Assembly: GCA_021604765.1 (NCBI GenBank)
Contig: BQJP01000014.1
Span: forward strand, 1-63,109
DNA: 63,109 nucleotides
Direction of reading: 5' to 3'
Origin: Thermodesulfobacteriota bacterium
GTDB taxonomy: Bacteria > Desulfobacterota_D > UBA1144 > Nemesobacterales > UBA2774
Position 1 is the stretch's first letter. Every line of letters begins with the position of its first letter. The position numbers and the translations under genes were made by a program. The notes under the pieces were generated by a model. It had not been told where the DNA came from. It did not search any database and saw only the letters and a list, made by a program, of their open reading frames with translations. Below, in pieces: positions 18,244-27,332 of the stretch.

Positions 18244-18261
18244 AGGAATCACCCGATTCCT
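18244..18261 (+). promoter_or_regulatory. leader hairpin before the CPA1 antiporter gene
   Basis: AGGAATC (18244-18250), loop ACCC, GATTCCT (18255-18261) form a perfect 7-bp stem with a tetraloop, ending 10 bases before the ATG. Its 5' arm includes the only AAGGA-like ribosome-site sequence nearby, so folding could hide it. No T-run follows, so it is not a plain intrinsic terminator. Regulation is inference. Confidence 0.4.
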
Positions 18262-18271
18262 AATTTAATAT

Positions 18272-19537
18272 ATGAGTCTTTTTACAGTATTTGCAATTGT
18301 CATAACTCTTACAGCTATTTTTAGTTATATAAATGAGATTTATATAAAGCTCCCCGGTACAATCGGGATAATGCTTGCGTCTCTTATTTCCTCTATTGTC
18401 TTTTTGGTGCTTGGATCAATAGGTTTTGGCCATACAGAGTGGGCTACAGATCTTGTAATAGCTGCCGATTTCAACCATCTATTTATGAATGGTATGCTGA
18501 GCTTTCTGCTATTTGCTGCAGCTTTAAGAGTAAATGTAACTAAGTTAAAAGAATTTGCTTTGACCATTGCCTACTTGGCTACTTTTGGGATTGTTATCTC
18601 ATCCTTGTTTATTGGCTTTGCAATGTACTGGATTGTATCTCATTTCGGAGTTGATCTGCCAATCCTTTATGCAATTCTATTTGGGGCGATTATCTCTCCA
18701 ATTGATGCGGTTGTTGTATTAAAAATATTAAAACGCGTTAATGCCGATAACACGATGGAAACTATAATAACCGGTGAATCACTCTTTAATGATGCTGCGG
18801 CAGTAGTACTTTTTGTTCTCTTGCTGGGTTTAGCTTCAGGTACTACATCGATGACGGCTGTGGGTATTGGAGAGTTTTTCTTAAGAGAAGCCTTAGGGGG
18901 TTTAGGCCTTGGGCTTGTTCTGGGTTATGTGGCTCACTTAATGATACTTCAGATAGTTTATAAGGGCTCTGATAACCATATTGTTATAATCTTGTTAACT
19001 CTAGCTCTAGTCTCGGGTGGATACACACTTGCTGAGCTCTTAGATGTCTCAGGTCCTTTAACCAGTGTGGTTTCAGGATTGTTCCTTGCTAAGAGTAGGC
19101 ATGATTCCATAGGTACGGAGTATGAACATAGACATTATGTTAGGGATTTTTGGGAAGTAATAGATGAAGTCTTAAATGCTGTGTTGTTTGTATTGATCGG
19201 TCTTGAAGTTCTGATTCTGAATTTTAAACAGACATATTTCCTCGGCTGCAGCTTGGTAATACCAGTTATTATAATAGCCCGATATATTAGCGTTGAGTTT
19301 CCATTAGTATTTCTCAGATTATTTAGACCCATACCAAGAATCAAAGGACTCATTATGACTTGGACTGGAATTCGGGGCGGAGTTTCAATCGCTCTTGCTC
19401 TTTCTCTTCCTGATGATTCTCCCCGAAATATTTTATTGGTTCTTACTTATATAGTAGTAGTCTTTTCAATTATCGTTCAAGGCCTAACATTAGGGCCGGC
19501 TGTAAAATGGTACAAAAAACGATTGGGAATAGAGTAG
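18272..19537 (+). CDS. CPA1-family Na+(K+)/H+ antiporter (NhaP-like)
   Basis: 421 aa, about 12 membrane helices. The CPA1 core is clear: 'ILFGAIISPIDAVVVL' and 'TGESLFNDAAAVVLFVLLL', with the paired Asn-Asp of the ion site, and a late 'WTGIRGGVSIALALSLP'. Such carriers exchange Na+ or K+ for protons and set pH and salt tolerance. It lacks the long C-terminal regulatory domain of some NhaP proteins. It lies between the FUSC protein and an HlyD-type adaptor, so it may be a passenger in that cluster or supply ion balance to it. Confidence 0.92.
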   Translation: MSLFTVFAIVITLTAIFSYINEIYIKLPGTIGIMLASLISSIVFLVLGSIGFGHTEWATDLVIAADFNHLFMNGMLSFLLFAAALRVNVTKLKEFALTIAYLATFGIVISSLFIGFAMYWIVSHFGVDLPILYAILFGAIISPIDAVVVLKILKRVNADNTMETIITGESLFNDAAAVVLFVLLLGLASGTTSMTAVGIGEFFLREALGGLGLGLVLGYVAHLMILQIVYKGSDNHIVIILLTLALVSGGYTLAELLDVSGPLTSVVSGLFLAKSRHDSIGTEYEHRHYVRDFWEVIDEVLNAVLFVLIGLEVLILNFKQTYFLGCSLVIPVIIIARYISVEFPLVFLRLFRPIPRIKGLIMTWTGIRGGVSIALALSLPDDSPRNILLVLTYIVVVFSIIVQGLTLGPAVKWYKKRLGIE

Positions 19538-19632
19538 GTGTTTTATTCCCTTCATTTAAATGATACGTTATCATATTAAGCGAATGACCTTGGATTAAAA
19601 ACTAATTTTGTACAATAACGGAGGGTGTTAAT

Positions 19633-20031
19633 ATGAAGAAATTAAAAGTAATCCTAGTTTTGTTTTTTTTAATTCCAATTGTAGGTTGTGCAGCTATTCA
19701 ATCTAACAAAACTCAAAAACAAGAGCAGCTCTTAAGTGCTGCAGGTTTTGTAATGGTTCCCGCTACTACACAAGCCGAACTTGAAAACCTAAATACTCTC
19801 ACTCCACATAAAGTTCTCTTTAGTGTAAAGGATAACAAACCACTCTATTGGTATGCTGATCCCACAGAATGTAGGTGTGTTTATACCGGGGATCAGGAGG
19901 CATATCAGCGCTACGAAAAGCTATTGACTGAATCGCAAATAGCTGATGAAGTAGAAGATGCCGCACTTAGTAATGAAGTTGCAGCGGATAACATGTGGGG
20001 TTGGATGGGCGGACCTTGGGGTTGGTACTAG
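19633..20031 (+). CDS. lipoprotein, unknown function
   Basis: 132 aa. Residues 1-19 are a lipoprotein signal with lipobox 'IVGC'. The mature part includes 'PLYWYADPTECRCVYTGDQEAYQRY', with a CxC pair, and ends in a striking Trp/Gly tail 'MWGWMGGPWGWY'. An ideal GGAGGG site precedes the ATG, and TACAAT at 19611-19616 is a plausible -10. It lies between the antiporter and the HlyD-like gene, 33 bases before the latter, so it probably belongs to the export cluster. No function is claimed. Confidence 0.8.
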   Translation: MKKLKVILVLFFLIPIVGCAAIQSNKTQKQEQLLSAAGFVMVPATTQAELENLNTLTPHKVLFSVKDNKPLYWYADPTECRCVYTGDQEAYQRYEKLLTESQIADEVEDAALSNEVAADNMWGWMGGPWGWY

Positions 20032-20064
20032 GTTCTCTATTGTTTAGATATCTTACAATAAGCT

Positions 20065-21162
20065 ATGAGCAGCCTGAAATCTAAGTTCAGCAAGATACAG
20101 TACACAGCAAAATTTTGGATAATCTTCATCATTTCGCTGATTGTTCTATTGATTTTCTACTACGCTCTGCTTGATAGATATACGCCATATACTGATGATG
20201 CATATATTCAAACCTATGTTGTTCAAGTAGCGCCTCAGGTTGAGGGCAGAGTAATTGGTGTTTATGTTGAGAACAACCAATTTATTGAAGAGGGGCAAAA
20301 ACTCTTTAGCCTCGATCCAAGACCATATGAATATACTGTTGAGCAATTAAAGGCAAATCTGGTCCAGACACAGCAAGAGGTTGATCAACTTAAGAGCGCT
20401 ATCGTTATTGCAGAGCAAGGCGTCAAAGAAGCAGAGGCTAATTTGGTTTTTGCGCAAAGACAATATAACGATTTGGTACCTCTGGCAGAGAAGAATTATA
20501 TAGCTCAGTTAGAACTTGACTCAGCCAGAGACCAATTAAAATCTAGTGAGGCCTTACTAGGGCAATCTAAAGCTGAACTTGTGAGTGCAGAGCAAGCCCT
20601 TGAGTACACAATAGACGGTGAATTTGCGATAATACGGGATATTCAATCTCAACTTGATTATGCTGAATATAATCTTGCTCAGACAACTGTTTATGCCCCC
20701 AGCGACGGTTACATAACCAATTTGCAACTAGTAAACGGCTCTTACATTGATATTGGCGATGCGGTGCTTACATTTGTGGATGATGAGAGCTGGTGGGTAG
20801 TCGCAAACTTTAGAGAGAACAGCATCGGTAGAATTCGAGAAGGCCAAAGCGCTGAGATCTCAATTTCAATGTACCCGGGGAAAATATTTAAAGCGGTAGT
20901 TGAAAATGCTGATTGGGGAGTAAGCGCAGGTCAGGGAGTACCATCTGGTGATTTGCCTGATGTCGAAAATCCCGAAAATTGGTTTAATTTGTCACAGCGT
21001 TTCCCAGTGAGGCTAAAGATTACAAATTTAGATGAGGAGAAATATCCGCTCAGGGTAGGGGGTACAGTGAGTGTCGCCGTTTTTACTGATGGAGGGTTCA
21101 TTCTAAACGGACTTGCAGGACTATGGCTTCGAATTGGAAGTCTAGTAAATTATGTTTACTAA
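20065..21162 (+). CDS. HlyD/EmrA/AaeA-family membrane fusion protein
   Basis: 365 aa. One N-terminal membrane anchor (about 17-36), then the family entry 'TPYTDDAYIQTYVVQVAPQ', a lipoyl-type half, a long alpha-hairpin with coiled coil (about 85-190), the second lipoyl half 'VYAPSDGYITNLQLVNGS', and a beta-barrel domain ('WWVVANFRENSIGRI'). Such adaptors link an inner-membrane pump to a TolC-type channel. The likely pump here is the FUSC protein 2 kb upstream, as in AaeA/AaeB. No outer-membrane channel gene is present. Its end overlaps the convergent GT2 gene by 4 bases. Confidence 0.92.
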   Translation: MSSLKSKFSKIQYTAKFWIIFIISLIVLLIFYYALLDRYTPYTDDAYIQTYVVQVAPQVEGRVIGVYVENNQFIEEGQKLFSLDPRPYEYTVEQLKANLVQTQQEVDQLKSAIVIAEQGVKEAEANLVFAQRQYNDLVPLAEKNYIAQLELDSARDQLKSSEALLGQSKAELVSAEQALEYTIDGEFAIIRDIQSQLDYAEYNLAQTTVYAPSDGYITNLQLVNGSYIDIGDAVLTFVDDESWWVVANFRENSIGRIREGQSAEISISMYPGKIFKAVVENADWGVSAGQGVPSGDLPDVENPENWFNLSQRFPVRLKITNLDEEKYPLRVGGTVSVAVFTDGGFILNGLAGLWLRIGSLVNYVY

Positions 21163-21854
21163 AGATATTTAAAAATTGTCCATAAAATCATGTAACCAGC
21201 TTTAAAACTTCCGCTCAGAGTTCCCGTAATTTTAGAGACTCCAATACGTTTTCGATAATTTACTGGGATCTCGGTACATTTGAACTTCTGCTTTGCCGCT
21301 TTTACCTGCATTTCAACAGTCCATCCGTATGTTTTATCAACCATGTTTAACTCTAAAAGTTTATCAAACTTGATTGCTCTAAATGGTCCAAGATCAGTAA
21401 ATTTCATTCCATATAAGAATCTAATTAAGGTTGTAGCTAGCCAGTTTCCAAATACCTGCTGAGGCATTAGGGCTCCTTCTTCGGCATTCCCCAAATTTCT
21501 TGATCCGATAACCAGATCTATATCATTTTCAATAATTGGTAATACGAGCTTTCTCATCTCTTCAGGATAGTCAGAGTAATCACCATCTAAAAAAACAATT
21601 ATATTAGGACGGTCATTATCAATTTTGTTCGCAGCGTATTCAATTCCTTTTAGACAAGCGTGCCCATAGCCCATTTTAGTCTCGTTGAGAACTGTAGCTC
21701 CTTCATTCTGCGCTATCGAAGAAGTATTATCACTGGAATTATTGTTAACAACTACAACCTCACTCGCTAAGTCTTTAGGAATATCCTGGACCACTTTTCC
21801 TATAGACTCTTCTTCGTTATATGCAGGTATTATGACTAGTATTATAGGTTTCAT
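21159..21854 (-). CDS. GT2 glycosyltransferase, polyprenyl-phosphate sugar synthase type
   Basis: 231 aa, a GT-A fold without membrane helices. Seen: 'IPAYNEEESIGKVVQDIP', 'VVVNNNSSDNT', 'VFLDGDYSDYP' with the DxD metal site, 'VIGSRNLG' and 'FTDLGPFRAI'. It resembles DPM1-like enzymes that move a sugar from a nucleotide donor to undecaprenyl phosphate. It follows the flavin/polyferredoxin gene by 48 bases on the same strand, but no functional link is apparent. Its ribosome site is weak. Confidence 0.9.
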   Translation of the reverse strand: MKPIILVIIPAYNEEESIGKVVQDIPKDLASEVVVVNNNSSDNTSSIAQNEGATVLNETKMGYGHACLKGIEYAANKIDNDRPNIIVFLDGDYSDYPEEMRKLVLPIIENDIDLVIGSRNLGNAEEGALMPQQVFGNWLATTLIRFLYGMKFTDLGPFRAIKFDKLLELNMVDKTYGWTVEMQVKAAKQKFKCTEIPVNYRKRIGVSKITGTLSGSFKAGYMILWTIFKYL

Positions 21855-21902
21855 AGATAGATTAGAATTAATAGTACCTGCAGGGCTACTTGTCTTGAAT
21901 AG

Positions 21903-24263
21903 CTACTTTGAAATGTACTCTCTCATAATTACAGGAGATGCTTGCAGCTTATCTATACTAATAACCTCACCAGTCTTTCTATCCACCTGACCAAATTGAA
22001 GTACACCTGTTGGACAGGACTGCACGCATGCGCTGCATCTAACACACTCAGGATCGTTCATTGGCAAACCCTTGTTTGCAAAGTTCATTATATCAATTCC
22101 CTGGTGGCAGACAGATGTGCAAACGTTACAGGAAATACATTTCTTTTTGTTTGGTATTATTCTAAAACGACTGAACCTAGAGTAAATATGCATAAGTGCG
22201 GCTAGCGGGCACATAAATCTGCACCACACTCTGCCGCTATACCAAAAATACAGACCGTATCCTAAAATCCCTGCTAATAATAAATCTACTACCCATTTGT
22301 AATTGAGCTGGATCCCAAAGGGTTTCCAATCATAAAGTAAGCCCGCATATATTCCGTTTATAGTTTGTCCTATTCCCGTGTCAGGCACTGCCCAGCTTAT
22401 GACTCTAGTAATGAGAAGAAAAAATACTATAAGCAAAATTGCCTGTCCTATCATATTAACCCTGTTCCACTTTGCGCCATGGGGCATTTTGTGCCGGTAG
22501 GTGTCTCCAAGGGTTTCTGCCATAGCTCCGCATGAGCATATCCATCCGCAGTAAGCACCCTTACCCCAGTAATAGATCATTGCAGGAATTATGACAAATG
22601 TTTGTATTGCACTAATTACAAGCCATCCCCAAAGTGGTTCATTAGTAAATACGTTCCAAATGAACAATGGCCAGGCTAGAATGAAACCAAATGCTCTCCA
22701 ATATTCACGGCCATGGCCGTAATTGGCTTCAGGAAATAGAGAATCTGCAATAGTATTCATTACTCCTGAATCAAAGAAACCGTAACTGCCAAGTATAGGC
22801 AGAACAAAATAAGGCAGTAGGAAAAGCGGAATAATTTGTATTAATGCTAGTGATGTTGTTTGTAAAGTTATATAGGGCGTTTTTCGTCTTTTGATCCTTA
22901 AGTAGCCAAAAATAATAATAATTACAGTATAAAGAAGAGAGTAATAAAAGCCTGGTTCTTCTAACGTTATTGAAAGAGTTTCTGCTAGATTGGAAGTGCC
23001 TAGACTATTAAAGAAAGGTACAAGATTGTACGGAAACCAGTTGTTGGACTGAAAGAGCTTGGTTAAAGATCCTCCCGCTTTCCAGTTATAAACAAATGTA
23101 AAGAAGATCAAGGAAATTATTAAAGCTGTAAGCCCACTTATTCCAAGCTCTCCGCTTATTCTGACCTTGCTTCTTCTAAAGAAATCAAGAGGCGCCTCAC
23201 GGCCGATCATTGTGAAAACGGCATCATTTGGTATTGTGAGCTCGTTTCCATCTTTGTCTATTAAGGTTGCTTCACTGTCTTCAATCTCTTTTACCTGACT
23301 TTTCATAAGCAGGTTTATTTTCCCGGGCATATGATCTTCTGGCATAAAGTCACCAGTAGAAGTTGTTACACGTTCGGAAGACGGAGTTTCAATAGAAACA
23401 TCTGCCATGGGGTCAGCCATAAGCATATTAATGGCTTCCACATTATCAGGTTTGGGTCTTGAAAAGTCTTCTTTTCTGTAGGAATGTGTTACCGAGCCCC
23501 CGGCACTTGCTATTGCAATGGATGTTTCAAGAGCGCTGTCACCACCGCCCACAACTAAAACATCTTTTCCTTCAAAATCAGTAGGGTCATGCAATCTGTT
23601 AAAGACCTTATCTTTATCTTCCCCAGGAACCCCCAATTTTCTGAAGTTTCCAGAGCGTCCAATTCCAACTATGACCCTTCTTGCTTTTAAATTCTCTTCC
23701 TTGGGAATGATAATTTCAAAGTAGTCGCCTTTCTTCTCGATCTTCTCAACTCGTGCCATTTTAGGCACAATCCCTTTTCCAAGAGTTTGTGTTTTGATTT
23801 CCTCTACAAGCGGTTCTTTAATCTCTTGAGTAAATTGGAGATCTCCAAGTGGGACCATATCTGTCGGGTATGTGTAGATAGGCTTCCCCTTGGGGAAGTT
23901 AACTATTGTTGAAAAAGGTTCTGTCGCTTCTAATATCTCAAAGTGTAGGTCGTCTTTTTTTGCTTCAAGAGCTGCCGCCATCCCAGAAACACCTGCTCCC
24001 ACTATAACCAGATCAAGTATCTCAGAGGTCTTATCCTTGGCACGCTGACTTAGGAAAGTTTTGTCCATGCGAATTGATTCTACAGCTCTGGCTCCAGAGT
24101 CTGATGAGAATTTTAATAACGGGATCCCTGTTAAGTCTCCAACAACATAAAGGCCAGGTATATTGGTTGAATAATCGCTATTTACTTCAGGGAGTTTCTC
24201 TACAACCCCCGCAGGCCATTGCGTATGAAGCCATTTTGTATATTGTGAGATCAATCCAAACAC
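21903..24263 (-). CDS. flavin pyridine-nucleotide oxidoreductase fused to a NapH/CcoG-like polyferredoxin membrane domain
   Basis: 786 aa from a GTG start with AGGAGG upstream. Residues 1-75 resemble the END of an FAD oxidoreductase ('IPGLYVVGDLTG', 'GARAVESI'). Residues 84-365 are a thioredoxin-reductase-like body with FAD site 'VIVGAGVSGMAA' and NAD(P) site 'VLVVGGGDSALE', but no GD motif follows it. Membrane helices (about 375-670) follow, including the NapH/NosR-type 'CGWICSCGAMAE' and 'CRFMCPLAAL'. Two 4Fe-4S sites finish it: C709/C712/C715/C719 and C740/C743/C746/C750. It probably moves electrons between NAD(P)H, flavin, membrane and Fe-S centres; direction and partner are unknown. The order of the flavin parts suggests circular permutation. 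Confidence 0.85.
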   Translation of the reverse strand: MFGLISQYTKWLHTQWPAGVVEKLPEVNSDYSTNIPGLYVVGDLTGIPLLKFSSDSGARAVESIRMDKTFLSQRAKDKTSEILDLVIVGAGVSGMAAALEAKKDDLHFEILEATEPFSTIVNFPKGKPIYTYPTDMVPLGDLQFTQEIKEPLVEEIKTQTLGKGIVPKMARVEKIEKKGDYFEIIIPKEENLKARRVIVGIGRSGNFRKLGVPGEDKDKVFNRLHDPTDFEGKDVLVVGGGDSALETSIAIASAGGSVTHSYRKEDFSRPKPDNVEAINMLMADPMADVSIETPSSERVTTSTGDFMPEDHMPGKINLLMKSQVKEIEDSEATLIDKDGNELTIPNDAVFTMIGREAPLDFFRRSKVRISGELGISGLTALIISLIFFTFVYNWKAGGSLTKLFQSNNWFPYNLVPFFNSLGTSNLAETLSITLEEPGFYYSLLYTVIIIIFGYLRIKRRKTPYITLQTTSLALIQIIPLFLLPYFVLPILGSYGFFDSGVMNTIADSLFPEANYGHGREYWRAFGFILAWPLFIWNVFTNEPLWGWLVISAIQTFVIIPAMIYYWGKGAYCGWICSCGAMAETLGDTYRHKMPHGAKWNRVNMIGQAILLIVFFLLITRVISWAVPDTGIGQTINGIYAGLLYDWKPFGIQLNYKWVVDLLLAGILGYGLYFWYSGRVWCRFMCPLAALMHIYSRFSRFRIIPNKKKCISCNVCTSVCHQGIDIMNFANKGLPMNDPECVRCSACVQSCPTGVLQFGQVDRKTGEVISIDKLQASPVIMREYISK

Positions 24264-24340
24264 TATGTGTTTCCTCCTGAGCAGCTATTTAGGGCTAGAA
24301 ATCTGTTGTTTCTCAATATGTAATCATATCACATGTGCAA

Positions 24341-25111
24341 TTATTTTTTTGTTGATTTTAAGTCGTTTAATGACCAGTCGTAATTTGTATATTGAATCTC
24401 AAAGCCGCTATTTGCCTGGTTATTAAAGTATGGGTTAACAAACTCAATAACAGAACCGGATTTTGCTATAAAATCTTTCTTATACCAGTTAAATATAGGT
24501 GAAAGCCTGAGTATTTGCTGCTCACTATCTATAGAGTTCTTGTCCGGGTCCAGAAGAAATGCTTTTGTTTGCTGATCTAGTTGATTTTCTAGTGTTGCTG
24601 TTTGATATGGTGTATTTAATAAAGCAGGGCATCCTAGAGCAGCACATACTAACGCAAAATGTACTCTGGGATCAGGATAGTTTTTTCTAATAACCTCATG
24701 CTCAAGAGCATTTAATGTGATTTTATCTCCAAAGAGGGCTACAATCGGCTGTTCCCAAGGTCCTCCTGAATCGCTGGAAATATCTTTAATACTTTTTACT
24801 GGGTAATTGTTTGCTACTAGATCAAGAGTTTGTGCATTATAGAGATTTATTAGGAATGCTAGCTGTTCGTTTTTGTTCCATTCATCAAAAGTTTGTTTGG
24901 AAGTGGAGGATATTTGATCTAAATATTTATTTAGAATTTTTGGATTTGATTTTAATCCGGAATAATCAACTAAACCATCTTTTTCATAACTCTTTAAGAC
25001 TTTCTCGTATAGTTGGTTTGAGTTATTTGGTGGGTTTGCAATTGAGCTTTGATTGGCAAATAGTAAAACCAGGAAAATTAGGGTGAAAATTCGACTAAAG
25101 CAGGCTTTCAT
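24341..25111 (-). CDS. exported DUF547 protein
   Basis: 256 aa with a signal peptide (about 1-25). The DUF547 signatures are present: 'QLAFLINLYNAQTLDLV' and 'HFALVCAALGCPALLN', and a late 'FNWYKKDFI'. The family is found in many aerobic bacteria and plants; its activity is not established. An upstream ATG would add 45 residues but hides the signal peptide and runs into the GH15 gene; the ATG at 25111 has AAGGAGA 8 bases before it, so I chose it. It sits within a co-directional run from the sigma-K-like factor to GT2. Confidence 0.88.
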   Translation of the reverse strand: MKACFSRIFTLIFLVLLFANQSSIANPPNNSNQLYEKVLKSYEKDGLVDYSGLKSNPKILNKYLDQISSTSKQTFDEWNKNEQLAFLINLYNAQTLDLVANNYPVKSIKDISSDSGGPWEQPIVALFGDKITLNALEHEVIRKNYPDPRVHFALVCAALGCPALLNTPYQTATLENQLDQQTKAFLLDPDKNSIDSEQQILRLSPIFNWYKKDFIAKSGSVIEFVNPYFNNQANSGFEIQYTNYDWSLNDLKSTKK

Positions 25112-25178
25112 AAAACCCGTCTCCTTAAAGATTAAGTAACTACTTATTACCCTATACGCAGGGTTTGGGCCTTTAGTT

Positions 25179-26528
25179 TCATTCTTCGCGATGTATTTTC
25201 CACCAATCACCGGCTCTAAGAAGCAGTGCTCTGGCATATTCAGCATGAGACCACATTAGAGGAGCAGCGAACTGTATATAGCCGCCCTCAGAGCTCGTAT
25301 GATCTCTGATTATACAGTGACTGCCAGTTTCTTCGTAGGATTTATGCATATTGTTTGCTTCTTCTAGAATCTTATCAAAATCTACATTATCTAATAATAT
25401 GGGTTTGTAGAACTCTTTCTGGAAATCAATACCTGTGTTCCATTCTCGCTCCATAAACTCCTCGAACCTTCTGCATGTTGAGAGATGTTCAGGTATTTCA
25501 CCTTTCTCGTTCTTATAGGAGTCAATCATTTTGAGTAATTCATCTCCTCTTGATATATTGCCATTCCAGTAATGAAATTGGGCAAGAACTGCTGTGTATT
25601 GAAGCCATGGACCATTCCCCGCATGGACATGGGTGGAGAAATCTTTATAAAACGGCAGATAGCGCATTATCATTCCCAGCTCCGGATCCCACAACTGTTT
25701 TTCAATATAATTAACACTGTTTTCCATCTGTGTCTTGTAATGCAAAAATCCAAAATAAAACGGACTGAGTAGGGTAAAATCAGGTCTCATATCTCTAGTA
25801 CCGTCAGGAGCTGTTCTTCTGATATACCTACTATCACCAATAAATAATTCACTTACAGAATATAGAAACTGATGTCTGAAGTTAAGAAAATCGGCCTTAA
25901 TGATATTCTTTTTGTCTTTTTTATCCGCAACTTCATTTGCCAGAGAGTATGCATAAAGGAATGAGAAATTAACCCAACAGGTGTAGCCTTCTTCCATTGC
26001 TGATTCATGAATTGAAGTTGTTGAATAAAAGAGATTTAGTTCTTTTTCATAGAGTTTTGTATAGCTGTGATCAAGCGCTTTATTTATACAGACGAAAAAA
26101 TCATCCATATCTTTAACTTCTCTTTTTAAAAACCTTGCAGTGAGAAGATAGTTGCAAATTATTGCAATACCATGCGCTACGTTGTCTTCTTGCTTATAAA
26201 TACTTTTGTCTTCTCCATCTAAGCTATAACGCTGTCCCCAGCTTCCTTCGGGGGAAATGCAGTCTTTCATGAAATGAGCCATTGACTCCATTATTTTAAA
26301 AGCCTGCTCTCTGCAGTCGTAGTCGTTAGTGGATCCTGCAAGCCTTCTCATTAGCTGTGTGGCACAGTTAGTATCTCTTGGATATACATATGGGTATCTC
26401 GATTTGGGAGGGGAAGCTAAAAGAAGCCTTCCATACTTCTTGTTCTCAATTGTGCATTTTAGGATTATCTCCATATGCTCATTGAGTTGGTCATTGAGTT
26501 TAGTTAACTCTTTAGTCCGTTTTGCCAT
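25179..26528 (-). CDS. GH15-family glycoside hydrolase (glucoamylase-like)
   Basis: 449 aa, cytoplasmic by appearance (no signal peptide). It shows an (alpha/alpha)6-barrel pattern typical of GH15 catalytic domains: 'YPYVYPRDTN' near residue 50, 'SPEGSWGQRYSLDG', 'ESAMEEGYTCWVNFSFLYAYSLA' and a late 'APLMWSHAEYARALLLRAG'. GH15 enzymes release glucose from the ends of alpha-glucans or act on trehalose and dextran; the catalytic glutamates were not assigned with certainty. GGGAGGG precedes the ATG. It starts 27 bases after the anti-sigma gene, suggesting co-transcription. Confidence 0.82.
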   Translation of the reverse strand: MAKRTKELTKLNDQLNEHMEIILKCTIENKKYGRLLLASPPKSRYPYVYPRDTNCATQLMRRLAGSTNDYDCREQAFKIMESMAHFMKDCISPEGSWGQRYSLDGEDKSIYKQEDNVAHGIAIICNYLLTARFLKREVKDMDDFFVCINKALDHSYTKLYEKELNLFYSTTSIHESAMEEGYTCWVNFSFLYAYSLANEVADKKDKKNIIKADFLNFRHQFLYSVSELFIGDSRYIRRTAPDGTRDMRPDFTLLSPFYFGFLHYKTQMENSVNYIEKQLWDPELGMIMRYLPFYKDFSTHVHAGNGPWLQYTAVLAQFHYWNGNISRGDELLKMIDSYKNEKGEIPEHLSTCRRFEEFMEREWNTGIDFQKEFYKPILLDNVDFDKILEEANNMHKSYEETGSHCIIRDHTSSEGGYIQFAAPLMWSHAEYARALLLRAGDWWKIHREE

Positions 26529-26555
26529 AATTAGTACCCTCCCTAACTATTTGTT

Positions 26556-27332
26556 CTATATAGATCCAGCTAAATAAGTTGCTCCCGTTGGATGAGGCAT
26601 GCCTCCATCAGGTTCTAGTGTAATGAGTACCTCCATTTCTTTTGAAGGTCTAGGCATGGATTTTATTTCCATCATTTCCTCACCATTTTCATTTACTTTA
26701 AATGTGCCCAAGCTAACAGGTATCCCCTTCTCCATACACCATACTTGATATGTCATTCCTTCTTCAAGAGTTGGTATGTTGGATACTAATAGTAAAGCTT
26801 TGGTTGAATCTTCATCCCAAAGAAGCTTCCCAGAGGAGTTTAGCTCAGACATTGTTCCTGCTAGTTTTACAGTCTGCACGTTAGGTTTCATAACGTAATT
26901 CATGACTTCGGTATCTTTTCCGAGACTCGCCTGCAAGTTCTTTATGTCTTGTTTCTGCACAGACAGCTCATTTCTTAAAGACATATTGTTCGCAAAAAGA
27001 AATACTAATAATCCTACAGCTACAGCGCTTCCTAGATTTAGCCATATAGGTTTAATACTGTTCCAGAAGCCCAACCTCGGGGATCTTGAAGGTGTGGATT
27101 CCTGGGCCTCTATTTTGTCGAATATCTTGGCCTCAATTTCCGGATTGAGAGGGCTATCCTCCAGGGAGTATGCTATTGAGTTCAATGCTAACTCATTTTC
27201 TCTAATCAACTGTTCGCATATCTCACAACCAGTGTCTAAATGCTCTTCTAGCTGTCTGAGCTCGTAGCCTTTTAAAATACCAAGAGCAAAAAGTGTTATC
27301 TGGTCTTCATATTTTTCTTTATTGTGGCCCAT
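26556..27332 (-). CDS. RskA-like transmembrane anti-sigma factor
   Basis: 258 aa. An N-terminal anti-sigma domain has the zinc-type motif 'HLDTGCEICEQLI'. One membrane helix (about 98-113) follows, then a periplasmic domain with 'LWDEDSTKALLLVSNIPTLEEGMTYQVW' in part, the RskA (anti-sigma-K) signature. It should hold the adjacent sigma factor at the membrane until a signal triggers release or proteolysis. Its ATG directly abuts the sigma stop codon, and GAGGA within the last sigma codons is the ribosome site, so the two are translationally coupled. Confidence 0.92.
   Translation of the reverse strand: MGHNKEKYEDQITLFALGILKGYELRQLEEHLDTGCEICEQLIRENELALNSIAYSLEDSPLNPEIEAKIFDKIEAQESTPSRSPRLGFWNSIKPIWLNLGSAVAVGLLVFLFANNMSLRNELSVQKQDIKNLQASLGKDTEVMNYVMKPNVQTVKLAGTMSELNSSGKLLWDEDSTKALLLVSNIPTLEEGMTYQVWCMEKGIPVSLGTFKVNENGEEMMEIKSMPRPSKEMEVLITLEPDGGMPHPTGATYLAGSI

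Noticed and set aside
19560-19574. ATGATA-CGT-TATCAT inverted repeat upstream of the lipoprotein gene, considered as a metal-regulator box
   Set aside because: Too short to match a Fur or similar consensus and not placed over a clear promoter.
25112-25246. 45-residue N-terminal extension of the DUF547 protein
   Set aside because: It has no ribosome site, buries the signal peptide and overlaps the upstream GH15 gene; AAGGAGA marks the later ATG.
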